Source: Perca fluviatilis (Eukaryota; Chordata; Actinopteri; Perciformes; Percidae). Taken from it: 64,000 nucleotides of DNA. The stretch is from contig NC_053127.1 of NCBI RefSeq assembly GCF_010015445.1, forward strand, positions 25,883,745 to 25,947,744. The letters are read 5' to 3'. The notes beneath the pieces were generated by a model. It searched no databases. It was not told the origin of the DNA and saw nothing but the letters and a program-made list of their open reading frames with translations. The stretch's first letter is position 1. Every line of letters begins with the position of its first letter. The translations under genes were made by a program, and so were the position numbers. Positions 38,615 through 50,455 of the stretch are shown here, in pieces.

Positions 38615-41600
38615 GTGAGTCAACACGCTTTGAACAACTCTATTTAGGGTACACTGAAGGTTAACAAAGCAAACACTTTACATTCACAAGGATGAAGGTT
38701 CGTGCTCTAAGTCATGTTTGGTGTTCCACTGAGATATGTATATTAACGTATGAAAGTGTTGCTTAGTGATTCATTTATGTCCCCTTTTCTCTGGTTACAC
38801 ATTCACATGATGTTAGCGAGCATGTACGTGCAGCAGTGTACTGCAGTGTACTGCTACATCACACCAACCAGAAGACAAGTTACATATTTGCATTTTGTGA
38901 TATTTGTGGTATTATAAAATGATTGCAGATGTGAGATAGCTTGTGGTTTCACTTTAATTGTTCTGCATATTAGTCTATAGCTGTAGGTTTTAGCCCACTA
39001 TAAGAGAGAGAGTTAATATTGGACAAGAATGGTAATGTTGGGTGGACAGTTTGTCACTCAGTTTAAACCACTTAGATCCTGAATGGAGCTGCATGTAGGA
39101 ACAGCAGGCAAGGTTTTAGACTCTTGTAACTTTTTTGTGTCGAATATTCATTACTAAAAGAATGATAAAATATGTATTCATGTGTGCAGTTATATTTATA
39201 TGGTATTAAATTATACTTTATTCAAATTGTATATCACTGATTCCAATTCAGAATGTTTTTACTATGGCTCGTGGTTGTTTAATCTGTATTTAAATCACAG
39301 CTAAATGTTGTATAAGTAATTAAATTGCATCGCTATCTCTTTCTGACTTCTTGTTGTAAAAACATGACAGTGTAGCTAGTTGATATGATTACGAGCAATC
39401 ATGTGGGAGTGAAAAGCGATTAAGTTTATGTTAAATGTTCCTCGTATGCTTAGTGGAAACAGCACATAAGCTAATGGAGTGGAAAAAATGTCCTTTCTTG
39501 AGTTTGTGGCGGAAACAAAGTTGCAATAAGCTTAGGTCAAGAGGACAAGGCACGGATACAAATGCACTATACACAAATAGATAGAATTTCTCCTTGGATG
39601 TGACTTTTGCTCAGTGCCAAAGGATTCACCATACTGCTCCTAGTAGTTTCACTTTTCACATGTTGTTAGATTGTTAATTTATATTGTTGGCCCACCTTGT
39701 GTCGTTCTGGGCCGGATGTTTTACCGCAATGTTATCTCACACTGTTGACTCATCGCCGGCTAAACTTAATTTGTTGCATGATGGGATTTTTATATTCTCT
39801 AACCTGAGAGTGATTTTAAGGTTATCTGATCTTTCTGAGCAGATATACTTCTATTATATAAACAGCTGCCAAAAAGAAACTCAATGTCATATATTTACTG
39901 TAGATAAGACAAGCAATAAAATAAGCATTGGGATATGCTGTACAGTTTTACTTGTTAGTGTTGACACCTAGTCATGCACATTCATACATAACACATTCTT
40001 CTCATCAATCAATCAAACAAATTAATTATGCAATGAATTGTAAAATGATCGCAGGTTATCATCATGGTGCTATGGTGTTGAGTTTCACCTGTTACCTTAG
40101 TCGTGTGGTACATCAGCAACAAGGCAAAATGAAAGTGATGACAAACATGGCTTTTATTTAGTATTTTATTACGTTTTTTTTATTTTTTTTTATTAAATCT
40201 TCTCTGGCTATTCATGACCGGTGAAACCTGGTTTATGTAGCACCAAAGAGCCAAGGGACAAGGGACACAGCTCGATCTAAACTCTATCAATGCTGAACAA
40301 ACAAAGTCACCATAGAAACAAGAAGTGTTTATCCCCAAGGGGAATCTAGTGACATTATTGCAAACATTAAAACCTTGGATTCTCTGAATGGCCAGGTACA
40401 GCTGAAACTGTTTTAATTACACTTCATCAAATAGAAATCATTATTGGAACACCCCCATTATTTCCTCCACACTACCTTAAACATTATAGCTGTTCTCATC
40501 ATTGTCACTGTAAACACTTCATGTTATCATATCTTCGGTCACAGCAGGGATGTTTGTCATATCTGATCACAATCACTGTCATAAAACAAAAAATAAAGCA
40601 GTTAAAAGACGTGAACCTTGTAATCCGAACTTCGTTATGTTTGTAGTTTGAAATTTGACGCATTTCTTAAACTAAACATATACAAGCAAGAAGTTTGTTT
40701 TGTTTAATAGGTGTCATAAAGTTGGAGGTACAGATATTATCTGTGTTGACCATACCTATTATATAATGTTGCTTGTGTGTCTCTGTGTTTTTAGAATCCT
40801 GTTTGGATAGAGAGGTTTGTTGATCCAGTGCAGATGGAAATATGGTAAAACTATATATAAATATAAAAAACTCTTCGCCAGCACTTTGCAGCCTGGGTGT
40901 CGATCCGATTAGCAATTATAAATATACAACTGCCTTCCTAACTATAGTCTCACAAGAATTAACCAGAAAAGAGACAAAACTCAGACAATTAGGTACAAAT
41001 GACAATAAATAAAAATCCTAAGGACACCGCAGCGATTGCAACAAGGATTATTATTAAGCTCCATAAATTAAATGCCCTGACACTTATAGAATAGCATCAA
41101 CCCATAATTAGGAAATTTGAGAATTATCTGTCCATGCCAAATATCATCTATTATTTATGGGAGTACATCAGATGACCTTACTGTAATAAGGAAGCAGATG
41201 GCAAATTAGAAACAACATTATCAAACACGCAGAATGTAAACACTGTCAAACAGCAGTCTCAGGCACTTGGGGCTGGACTACTTTCTTTATTGGCCTATAG
41301 TATATGCATTAGTTTTATTTCTAAAACATTGGAAAACACTAGAAACACAGCAACAATGTATATATTTGTGCCTATTCGCTTTATTCTAAATTCCAAATGT
41401 GTTTGAAGAGTGATGCCATGTAAAGCTTGCTGTGGATGCAAGAGCAACACATGAAATATGAAACACACATCTCTGATGGATATCAGTAAATGATATTAAA
41501 GTTGCCCTTTGAGGTTGCATCTGTGAAAAGGAGTAGTGATTTTTGGATGCTGTCTGATGACAAAAAAGAAAGAAATTAGCTAAGCTTCCCTGCGAGGCAT

Positions 41601-42870
41601 GACAGCTGGTGCTTTGAAAGAACACCTCACAGAAGAATGCCAGACTGGGCATGCAGATGGATCATATTTTATTCATTTTTTTTTTTTATTTCATTCATAC
41701 ATACTTTGATTTAAATATTTAGCCATATTGTCCTTTTGAAAAGAAACAATAGCTTTATTTGTGGATGCAAAAACATCAGCAAAGAAATAAGCAATTTTAA
41801 AGTAGCGATCAAAATGTCTTGAAGTACATTTTCAAAAAAAAAAAAAAAAAAAAGGTATGTGGTTGGATACACAGAAATCTTTCTTTTTTTAGACTGGAGA
41901 GCTTGGGTTTGTTTACTTGACTCTGTAAAGTCCGTGGCAGAATGTTTTATGATTGAGTTTTAAGATCTCTTGAGTTAGCCTGACCGTGATGCACAATATA
42001 GAACAGCCCATGCTTTAGCAGATGCTGCCTCTCTAGTAAATGTTCCCGTCTCTAGGGGACAGCTTCTCGACCTCAACATATGTTTATACAAAGTCCCATT
42101 CTCTGCTTCACATCTTTCTGTGCTGTTGATCATCCAGGTCCATTGCTTGTTTCGTGTGTACGTTCAGGCCAGCCTATGCCCAGCAGATATTGTGTTTAGA
42201 ACACAACCTTTTCACTCTGCATCGTTCTACAGACTCTGTCCTGTTTGTTAGCGGAAGGGCTCTAATGTATAAGCTGTATAATGTCAGCTAATGTCATAAA
42301 ATCAGCCTTGCCATTTCCCGGGGAAGAGTGGGGATGTTGTAAATCTGGTTAAACATTACAATGGATAATATCACTGGTGTTGCTAACATGTGAATGGATT
42401 TTAATTTCTTTAGTAAATGAAAATGATAAACCGCTGGTGTATTAAACAAATGACCAAAAACACAAAACAGCACTGCTGCTTTGATTCACATATATTATTT
42501 ACTGTACTGATATATTTTGCTGTTTCTTTTTTTTATGTATATTTTGCTATATTAGATAATACAAAGTAGGGTGACTACAATTTTCCCTCTTGCTACATTG
42601 GCTGCATTATCAGGATGTGTGTGCATTCCCTTGTGGAACTCTATAACAGAAAGCAATGTCCTCAAGCCTAAGACTTTTTCTGTCGTGTTTTCGGTCATTT
42701 GCTCATTGTTCATTCTTGGTAATTTGACCTTTTTAACAGGCAGCTGCAATTAGACTATTTCATTAAATGTCAGAAGGATAAACGTGCATTACTTTGAAAT
42801 ACACCAATATTAAAATGTATTAATATGGTGACTTGAATTTTCAAGTAATAACCATTGTTCTTGTTCTTCA
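38615..42870 (+). other. possible hrh2 5' intron or intergenic DNA
   Basis: No coding exon recognised. The sequence is AT-rich with A- and T-runs (about 40172-40192, 41671-41687 and 41835-41853). A 60-codon hydrophobic frame at 42571-42753 has no recognisable family and is not called. Confidence 0.4.
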
Positions 42871-43094
42871 GCAGGGAAGTGTTTGCAGCACGGTCACTGG
42901 GGGAAAAAGGAGATGGCAGGAAAGTGTGTGACACTCTGTAATCTACTTCTGAACCTGCTTACCCTTACAGGAAGGAGCCGTGTAAAGAATTGTCTGATGG
43001 AACTGGCAGTGGATGAGTCTGTTTAAAACATTTTCTACTGAGATACCAACAGCAGCACTGTGTCAGTGAGCCAGTGCCTGTGGAGGAGGTCACC

Positions 43095-43715
43095 ATGATC
43101 TCCACAGCTCTCCGCTGGCTGGTTCTGGTGTCTTTTATCATTCTGACCATTGGTGGGAATGTGCTGGTATGTTTGGCTGTGGGGCTCAGTCGTCGAATGT
43201 GGCGCATTGCTAATTGCTTTGTGGTGTCCCTGGCAGTGACGGATCTCCTGCTAGGTCTGCTGGTGTTGCCCTTTTCTGCCACTCTGGAGCTGCGCAGCGG
43301 GAAATGGCCCCTCGGAGGAGCCCTGTGTAACATCTACGTCTCACTGGATGTCATGCTGTGTACATCTTCCATCCTGACCCTGCTGGCCATCAGTGTGGAC
43401 CGTTACCTAGCCATTTCGGCTCCCCTTAGCTACTCCCGGAGAGTTACCCCTCTGAGGGTGACCCTGGCCATGATCGCCATCTGGGCCTTGTCACTAGCTG
43501 TGTCCTTTGTGCCCATCCACCTGGGCTGGAACACAGCAGACTACAGAGTGCAGCACTTGGACTGGGGCATTGGGGAGGAGGACAACGAGGGACACTACTG
43601 CCAGTTTGAGTGGAATAACAACTATGTTCTTATTTATGCCTTTAGCTCATTTTACCTGCCTCTGCTACTTATGTGTGGAATGTATCTCTGCATATTCAGA
43701 GTGGCACGAGAACAG
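43095..43715 (+). CDS. hrh2: histamine H2 receptor, coding exon 1 (TM1-TM5)
   Basis: This exon gives residues 1-207 of a predicted 366-residue class A GPCR of the histamine H2 type, which couples to Gs and raises cAMP at the plasma membrane. Seen: TM1 [14 protein letters not shown]2 [17 protein letters not shown]; disulfide Cys78 and Cys169; TM3 [10 protein letters not shown] with the amine-binding Asp85 (3.32); DRY at 102-104; ECL2 start IHLGWN; TM5 FYLPLLLMC. These match HRH2 closely. The start is ATG 43095 in GTCACCATGA; the frame is open upstream to the stop at 43014 but has no earlier ATG. The N-terminus is very short and lacks an N-glycosylation site. Asp5.42 and Thr5.46 of mammalian H2 are Tyr181 and Ser185 here. 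The exon ends at phase 0 before GTCAGT. A teleost hrh2 paralogue label (a or b) cannot be assigned. Confidence 0.93.
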
Positions 43716-43934
43716 GTCAGTGTTTATTTTAATTTTGTAAAACCTGTTTTAGGTGGGGGGGAAAGAAAAGAAAAAAAAAAAAAAAAGGAAGAAATTAAAA
43801 AAATGGGGGAAAAAAAAAAGGGGCCTTTAAGCACAGTCACTTAAGTTGTTGAATTAAATTTGTTATCAGCAGAGCAGTGAGTGAGCTCTTCGCATTTCCT
43901 GTCTCTCTAACCTTGTCCTTACTGATCTCGTCAG
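43716..43934 (+). other. hrh2: hrh2 intron (219 bp) with polypurine run
   Basis: It begins GTCAGT and ends CTCGTCAG. The middle (43757-43822) is a GA/A-rich run with GGGGGGAAAGAAAAG and long A tracts. If retained, the frame continues 43 codons to a stop at 43842-43844, which would give a receptor truncated after TM5. The mammalian HRH2 transmembrane region is encoded without an intron at this point. Confidence 0.85.
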
Positions 43935-44414
43935 GTGCGGCGGATTCGTGCTGCCACTCCATCATTTGCACGCGCAGCATCAACTGCAGCCGTAGCCCGA
44001 GAGCACAAAGCAACAGTGACCCTGGCAGCTGTGCTGGGGGCCTTTGTCATCTGCTGGTTCCCCTACTTCACCTTCTTCATCTGCATGGGTGTAAAGAAGA
44101 AGACAAACCCCCCTAACACACTTAACTCTGTACTCCTATGGCTGGGCTATTTTAACTCCGCTCTTAACCCCATCCTGTATCCAGCCTTCAACAGGGATTT
44201 CCGCAGGGCCTACGGAGAGCTGCTTCGCTGCAGAGGACCGTTTTGCAGAAAACCACAGCTTCCTCGCGTGTCTGCTCATAAACGATTGACCTTTACTAAC
44301 GGACAAAGGGTTTCCCAACAGTCAGAGAAACATACAGACACGGTTAATAAAGAAACTGAGGGGAAGAGCCTCACTCTACATGAGATAAATGGTATTCCTG
44401 AAGAGCCACGGTGA
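43935..44414 (+). CDS. hrh2: histamine H2 receptor, coding exon 2 (ICL3-C-terminus)
   Basis: This exon encodes residues 208-366. ICL3 is short and basic ([16 protein letters not shown]). TM6 [19 protein letters not shown] plus WFPYF is nearly identical to mammalian HRH2, with the CWFP toggle motif at 247-250. TM7 [16 protein letters not shown] has the NPxxY-type motif at 285-289. Helix 8 follows ([13 protein letters not shown]), then Cys306 and Cys311 that may be palmitoylated (inference), and a Ser/Thr/Lys tail rich in potential phosphorylation sites. The stop is TGA 44412-44414. Joining to exon 1 keeps the frame exactly. Confidence 0.93.
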   Translation: MRRIRAATPSFARAASTAAVAREHKATVTLAAVLGAFVICWFPYFTFFICMGVKKKTNPPNTLNSVLLWLGYFNSALNPILYPAFNRDFRRAYGELLRCRGPFCRKPQLPRVSAHKRLTFTNGQRVSQQSEKHTDTVNKETEGKSLTLHEINGIPEEPR

Positions 44415-44662
44415 AATGCCATGGATCTGTTGTTCTGCTGAACTGTAGACTGGCAGCAAAATGGTGTTATTTACCAACTTTCTCCACTACTCAGAGTACA
44501 GGTTAGCTAACCATTTACAATATCACACACACAGATATTTATTGTTTAGTGCCAAACATAATACAATTGGGTAAAACTTATGTCACAACATGATAAATGT
44601 ACACTTTACATGAACTGGATACACAATTATTGCATTAAGCAAATCCAATGTCAATGTGCTTA

Positions 44663-44668
44663 AATAAA
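44663..44668 (+). terminator. hrh2: candidate hrh2 polyadenylation signal
   Basis: AATAAA about 250 bp after the hrh2 stop codon, followed by T-rich sequence. This would give a compact 3' UTR. Confidence 0.4.
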
Positions 44669-47600
44669 GATGCCCAATATTTTCTTGATTACATCAAATG
44701 TTATATCAATATAATGTTATAATTATAGCTTGTTATAACGTTATCAATGGAATTTACCAGTATTGAAATGTCTTTTTTTTTTGAGAGGTGTAAAAATTAT
44801 ATAAAAATGTAATTCAGAATAAGGAGCAGTCAGAGCAGAGCTGAGTGGAGTGAATAGATGACTCAGTAAGTTTTCCAGCAAGCTACATAGAGACACCAGT
44901 GGTTAAACGTTTGCAAACTGTGTATTTTCTCTCCTCTCAACCCTGCCACTGAAAGTCAATAAGTGACCAGCAAGTTAATTTGAGTACAAATACAAATGTA
45001 TATGTTTGACTTGACCCAAGCAGTGTAACATTCACGACTTCCTGGATGTTTTAACAGATGAACTGCAACTGGACAAGACATTCATTTAACAAATAAAAAA
45101 TAAAAAAACCCTCTGTGTTACATTGAGGACAGCAATAAGGTCATTATAAAACTGCTCTGATTTTGTCTGACTGATTTTTAAGACTTCTACTGGACATGCA
45201 CTGCATCGCATTGACTAAGTACAATAGCATCTACATCTAGGAAATTGTTTATGCTTTGCTACCTCTATGTACTGTATATGTATGTATGTATTCTCAGGCA
45301 TACACTTCAGCAGTTATAATATCTTGACACTGCAACGCACTGACAAATGTGTTCAGTGGTATAAGATAAGGATGAGAAAAGATTAGGAATGCAGATGTGG
45401 TCCACTTGACAAATTGTGAAAGATAAGTTTAAAATGGAAAATTGGACAGAAAGCACGCTACCAGATGTGATACCAAGTTATATTTATGGCTTTTAATTAA
45501 TAAAAAAAATCATGCATTAAATAGTTCCTTCATTTAAAGGCAGAATAGTAAGAATTCTTTTTAATGTTTTATCAAACTTCTTCATTACTTTCTGAATTAT
45601 TCAAATATAATTATGATGACTGAAGAATGTGCAGATGGATATGGTTTTTTCAGTAACAAGACAAGACAAGCTGAGCACAATTCTAATTAAAGTTTAATGT
45701 GAGCCTTGGTGCTGTCGATGGTAGTTGAAGTACGTTGATAGGTTGAAGCAGAGAAAGGGAATAAAAAACCCTTTGGGATGAAATGATCGCTTGCCTCAAC
45801 TTTGCAGAAGAGGGGATGCTGCTGAGGAGGAGACATTAGATCACACTTCACAAATATAAAGTCTGAAACGGGAAGCGATAAAGCCAACAGCTGCACGTAT
45901 AAAGTGGAAGTAATTGGAATTATTGACTTTTATTTAGGTCAAGTGGCAGAGGTGTAATAGGTAGCATTAAATGTAGCTCAGTCCTCGGAACTGAGGAGGA
46001 TGAAATTGTAATACTGTTACCAGTCATGTTGGGTGCATCTCCAGTTTGAGTGCTGCATGTATATAGACATGGAGAGGTGAACGAGTTTCCTCTATAAACC
46101 TTGCTGCATTGAGTCCTTCAGAGCAGGCTCTATGGCTTTACATGTAAGTCTGACTTAAATCTGTTATTTTTGAAAACAGAGAGGGTGAAATGTCCGTTTA
46201 TGAAAATAGCCGGCCATGTGTAAACATAGCCTAAGAAATTTGGATGTTTACATGCAGTAACTACTGTATAGTGAAAAAACAAATCACATCTCAATTGTCG
46301 AGCTGACTTCCTGGAGTCAGCACATAATTCCTTTTACATTTCTGGCTTGCATCATTGCTGGAATAGAATGCTTTTCTTTTCTTAGCAAAACACCTTATTG
46401 TGACATTGGGTAATGATTAGTTACAAATGAATAATGATTTAAAATCAAGAAGTAACATTAAAAAAGACACGCACATCACCGTGCCCAATAGTCACTGTTT
46501 TTATCAGAAGTCTGAGGAAGAGCCTGGTGCTGGAAATGTTACACAACATTTCGAAAGATTGAAATAAACTATTATGCATCTATGTTCTTGCTCTGAATGC
46601 CATCAGTCCTCACGTCCATGCAGCCTGCTGTTTGGATGAAGTGAAATAGGGAATTTATTTCTATTAGTCCAGAAGCTTTCGGAGTTTTAAAAACCTGTCC
46701 TCTGTAAAATGAGTGAGAGTTTGCAATTCAACTTTGCAATGTTAATCTGTTTTTTTAAGCTCTGAAATGTGTCTAACTGCATGTTGTATGCAAAAATATA
46801 CATTATAATGAATGCATATCATAGATATATCACATATGTTTAAAGTCTGTGACATAATGCATTAGTTCTGGTTTAAAATGCATTCATAATGGCAAATTCT
46901 ATTCTTGAATAGACTCCATGCATTTAAACCTTATCAGCCTGGTTTCTGTGCTTCTGTAAATGTTTGATGATAGAGTGCTGCAACTGAACCTGGACTGTAT
47001 CCCAGAAAAAACAAAGAACAGGAATGCGAAAAATAAAAAGACCCACCACTGATCATCTCCATACCGAGAAAGACAAGCTACATGATAGAACTGCCTTTAA
47101 TTATTTTTATAAATAATGGGACCAAAATCATTTTTTAATCATGTTAATAGTAAGTTAAGAGACACATTGACAATGGCTCTGAGCGCCTCATTATGTGTTT
47201 TATAAAAATGTATTACTGACTCAGAATTGTGCTTATCCAGTATTGTGCTTGTGTCTCATTAGTTTCATATGGCCCGGTGACCGCGCTACCTACTGTACCG
47301 TGATCTGAGATGTTGAGTCTGTCATTTTCATTGTGGTTATCTCTGTTTATTCTTACATGATTATTTGCTATGTCACACCTCTGTCAATAGTTATATGATT
47401 ATTGTTTTGGTGTCTGTCTGTGCGCGAACACTTATTTGTTTGTGTTAATGAAACACAGACAATTTAACCAGATAGACGTAGGTACAGTTTTTACAGTGTT
47501 TAAGGAAAATAATCAACTCCAACAATAGGGATGGAGCCTGCTTTTGGGATTGCTATATCTTTAACGGTAAAGAGAATTCTCTTTTCAACAGTATTTTAAA

Positions 47601-48074
47601 TGAACTGCAGGGTTAAAACAAATAGGGAGAGGTCTGTCACTGTAATCAATGTGAAGACAATATGAGACATTGCCCATAAAGAAGAAAGAGCATCACAATA
47701 CTACAACATACTGTTTGCTATGTGCCAGTTCAAAATAAACACTTATTATGTTTATGGAGAACAATAGATTGAACCAGGAGAAGAACATTATTCCAAATCA
47801 GTGATGATAAGTCATGAATCTTACCAATAACCATGTTAGGTGAATGAAGGTTGAACTTGTAATATGGTAAACTTGTGAAATAAAAAAAAATGTTTAATTG
47901 CATTGATTCAGCATCCCACTTGTGTGTAGGTAGTAAGGTCAATACAATTTTATAGGAATGTCACTGATCAACGATCTGTCGTTCTTTTTGAGGGGAAAGT
48001 AGCAGACATCCCAGTTTGAGCGAAGGGTTTATTTGATCTTGTTCAGCTCTGCCAGGCTGTCTCGACTCAAGTCA
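44669..48074. other. intergenic, nothing recognised
   Basis: AT-rich DNA without recognisable exons. A small TATG/TGTA repeat occurs near 45272-45292. Short open frames have no known domain. Confidence 0.5.
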
Positions 48075-48083
48075 CTCATTGAC

Positions 48084-48972
48084 TAGTCTCGCTTTGCCAG
48101 ACCTTCCTCCACAACGCTGCAAAGGAGGGTCTGGTTAGTCCACACAGCATTCATGGGAGAAAAACGTGCTCTGGTTTACTGGCATTTTTTTAAGCCAATC
48201 ACAAACGTTTTGGGCGGCGCTAAGCGCCGTACGGAGCAACGGCAAAATAGCCTCGGGAAGGAACTTGTTTTGGTGGAAAGTGTACTGAGGTGTATTTTCA
48301 TCCTATTTTATCTGATCATTCTATATAACATGTATTTGAGCTTTATCTGAACATTTAGGACTGGTATCTAAGATTCGACAGGAGACCTCGTATGAACTTT
48401 ACTCTACTTTCAGAAGACACCTCTCTGGAAAACATCTGTCATGCTTATCAGTGGGGCCTCGAGACAAGGCCAGTTGGCTTTTAGCCATTGGTCAAAGTAT
48501 TGTTTCCTCCCCCATCTATGTTATAGAATATATACCATGTTCAAACAAAGAAAGCCAGAGTGACCACTGGAGAATTGGGAAAACAGGTCCTCTCCAAGCT
48601 CTGCAGAGCTTGTACATGATGCTGATTTCTTGAATGTGAATAAACCTTTATAATCAAGAAACAGTGTCAGTGGATTCCTCTCCACATAGCATTACAGCAT
48701 CGCTACCAATTACACCACAGTACGTTCAAAAGTTGTTTTAGTCGTGTAACAGAAAACTCAGATTGGACAGATAGTCTAGGTAGCTGTCTGGATTTACCCT
48801 GCAGAGATCTGAGGAGAAGTTAACCATAGTCCTCATAAATCCACCAGAGTTTAAAATTACAACACAAAGAAAGCGGAAGGTGAGGGACATCCAGCCGAAA
48901 TGAGGGACATTCGGCGGAATTTCCAGCGGCACCGGAGCAATCCCGGAAGTGGAACGTTGTGTATATAGACTA
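48084..48972. mobile_element. TAGTCTCGCTTTGCC MITE interrupted by a solo LTR
   Basis: The ends TAGTCTC and (complement) TAGTCTA are short inverted repeats. CTCATTGAC (48075-48083) and CTCATGGAC (48973-48981) flank it as a 9-bp duplication with one mismatch, as MULE- or hAT-type elements leave. The left side has a perfect-looking hairpin (GCGGCGCTAAGCGCCGT), and the right side has CCGGCGGCACCGGAGC-like GC-rich sequence. Without the inserted LTR it is about 451 bp. A deleted relative lies at 35902-36101. Confidence 0.8.
48286..48719 (+). mobile_element. solo LTR nested in a MITE
   Basis: A 434-bp insertion starts TGAGGTGTA and ends TACACCACA, the TG...CA inverted ends of an LTR, and is flanked by GTAC on both sides (48282-48285 and 48720-48723). 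The related MITE copy at 35902 lacks it, which confirms insertion. Inside are a TATATACC promoter-like sequence (about 48529) and AATAAACC (about 48641), in the right order for the plus strand. No gag-pol sequence remains, so recombination between LTRs left a solo copy. A 4-bp duplication fits a Ty3/gypsy-type element, but the family is not proven. Confidence 0.78.
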
Positions 48973-49030
48973 CTCATGGACTAACAATGATTCCTGCTCA
49001 TTCAATAGTTGTCCCGCTTCCTATGTGTTG

Positions 49031-49510
49031 CAGGGGTGTAATGTAACTAAGTACATTTACTCAAGTACTGTAATTAAGTACAAATTTGAGGTACCTGTAC
49101 TGAAATATTTTTACTCCACTACATTATTCTGACAGTTTTAGTTACTAGTTACTAGTTACTTTACAAATTAAGCTTTTTGAACACAAAACAGATGTAGTTT
49201 ATACAATACATTTGTTTCCTATAAATTTAACTACCCAACAATATAATGGCCTACAAGTCCAGCTGAAATGATTAGACCACTAAACACAGAACTGTTTGCA
49301 CCGTTTCCAGTTTCTAAATTGTAAGGGTATTTCTGCATTGAGTACTTTTACTTTTAATACTTAAAGTACATTTTCCTGATGATACTTACATACTTTAACT
49401 AAGTGACATTTTCAATGCAGGACGTTGACTTGTAACAGAGTATTTTCACAGTGTGGTATTAGTACTTTTACTTAGGTAAGTGAAGGATCTGAATACTTCT
49501 TGCAGCCCTG
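49031..49510. mobile_element. hAT-like MITE (GTAACTAAGTACATTTACTCAAG family)
   Basis: The left end CAGGGGTGTAATG and right end, complement CAGGGCTGCAAGA, are imperfect inverted repeats. ATGTGTTG and ATGTTTTA flank it, matching 6 of 8 positions, consistent with a decayed hAT duplication. The interior AACTAAGTACATTTACTCAA and repeats of GTTACTAGTTACTAGTTAC are, from memory, one of the most common non-autonomous elements in spiny-rayed fish. It has no transposase. Confidence 0.78.
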
Positions 49511-49843
49511 ATGTTTTAAGCAAGAGTACCACTGTAGCAGGCAGCATGATCCAATAACAGCGAGTGCTTGGACAATACGAGTAGGAAAAGTCAGGGGGTC
49601 ATGAGCACTCAGTACGTTTGACAGGCTGACCTGGTACATACCGGACACTAAAAAGAATTGCTCAAAAAGATTTCTTTGTTCATTTTCACCCAACACTAAT
49701 AAGTGTGCAGCAGTGAACAGAAGGGGAAAAGTGACAAAAAGCCTACTACTGCTAACCTGTAGCAGTGGCATGCTCTCTGCACAGGCAGAGGAGTGCTTTT
49801 GTGTTTGTGAGTCATCTGCAACTATCTTCTGAGGAAGCCAATC

Positions 49844-50455
49844 GTCACCTTCCTAAAATAATTGCCTAAGTCATTTTTTAACAAAAATGATTTTGTTGCC
49901 TAAATCATCTCCTCATGGTGCTGGCCACCTTTGGTAAAATTGCCTAAATCCTCAGTTGAACAGGTCATGTGATTCTACACCTTGTATAACTGCGTATGTC
50001 AAGCATGTGACTTAGGCAGTTTTATTTTTTGTGTTTTCCGAAAAACCTGAAAAAATTACTTTTAACAAAAATGATTTCTTTGCCTAAATCATCTCCTCAT
50101 GGTGCTGGCCACCTTTGGTAAAATTGCTTACATCCTCAGTTGAACAGGTCATGTGATTCTACACCTTTAGTAAAATTGCGTATGTCAAGCATGTGACTTA
50201 GGCAGTTTTATTTTTTGTGTTTTCCGAAAAACCTGAAAAAATGACTTTTAACAAAAATTATTTCTTTGCCTAAATCATCTCCTCATGGTGCTGGCCACCT
50301 CTGGTAAAATTGCCTACATCCTCAGTTGAACAGGTCATGTGATTCTACACCTTGTATAACTGCCCATGTAAAGCATGTGACTTAGGCAGTTTTATTTTTT
50401 GTGTTTTCTGAAAAACCTGAAAAAATGACGTAGGCAATTATTTTAGGAAGGTGAC
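49844..50455. mobile_element. TIR element containing three 185-bp tandem units
   Basis: The left end GTCACCTTCCTAAAATAATT GCCTAAGTCA is matched by the complement of the right end with a single mismatch over about 30 bp. Between them are three tandem copies of a unit of about 185 bp; the marker CAGGTCATGTGATTC occurs at 49961, 50145 and 50331. Each unit contains CCTAAATCATCTCCTCATGG and GTGACTTAGGCAG, so the GCCTAA/TTAGGC motif recurs inside as well as at the ends. No open frame and no clear target duplication were found. It is non-autonomous and of unassigned superfamily. Confidence 0.82.

Noticed and set aside
42571..42753. 60-codon hydrophobic frame upstream of hrh2
   Set aside because: It looks membrane-like, but hydrophobicity arises easily in T-rich DNA, no family match was recognised and it lies in the presumed hrh2 intron.
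43074..43094. Earlier start for hrh2 at 43074
   Set aside because: The codon there is GTG. The first in-frame ATG is 43095, with a good Kozak context and a family-like MISTALRW start.
43716..43844. hrh2 as a single-exon receptor truncated at 43844
   Set aside because: The sequence after 43715 turns into poly-purine intron, while TM6-TM7 and the tail continue in frame from 43935 after a CAG acceptor.
49844..50455. CRISPR-like repetition
   Set aside because: The repeats are about 185 bp, contiguous, only three in number and bounded by inverted ends. There are no short repeats with unique spacers and no cas genes, and the genome is vertebrate.
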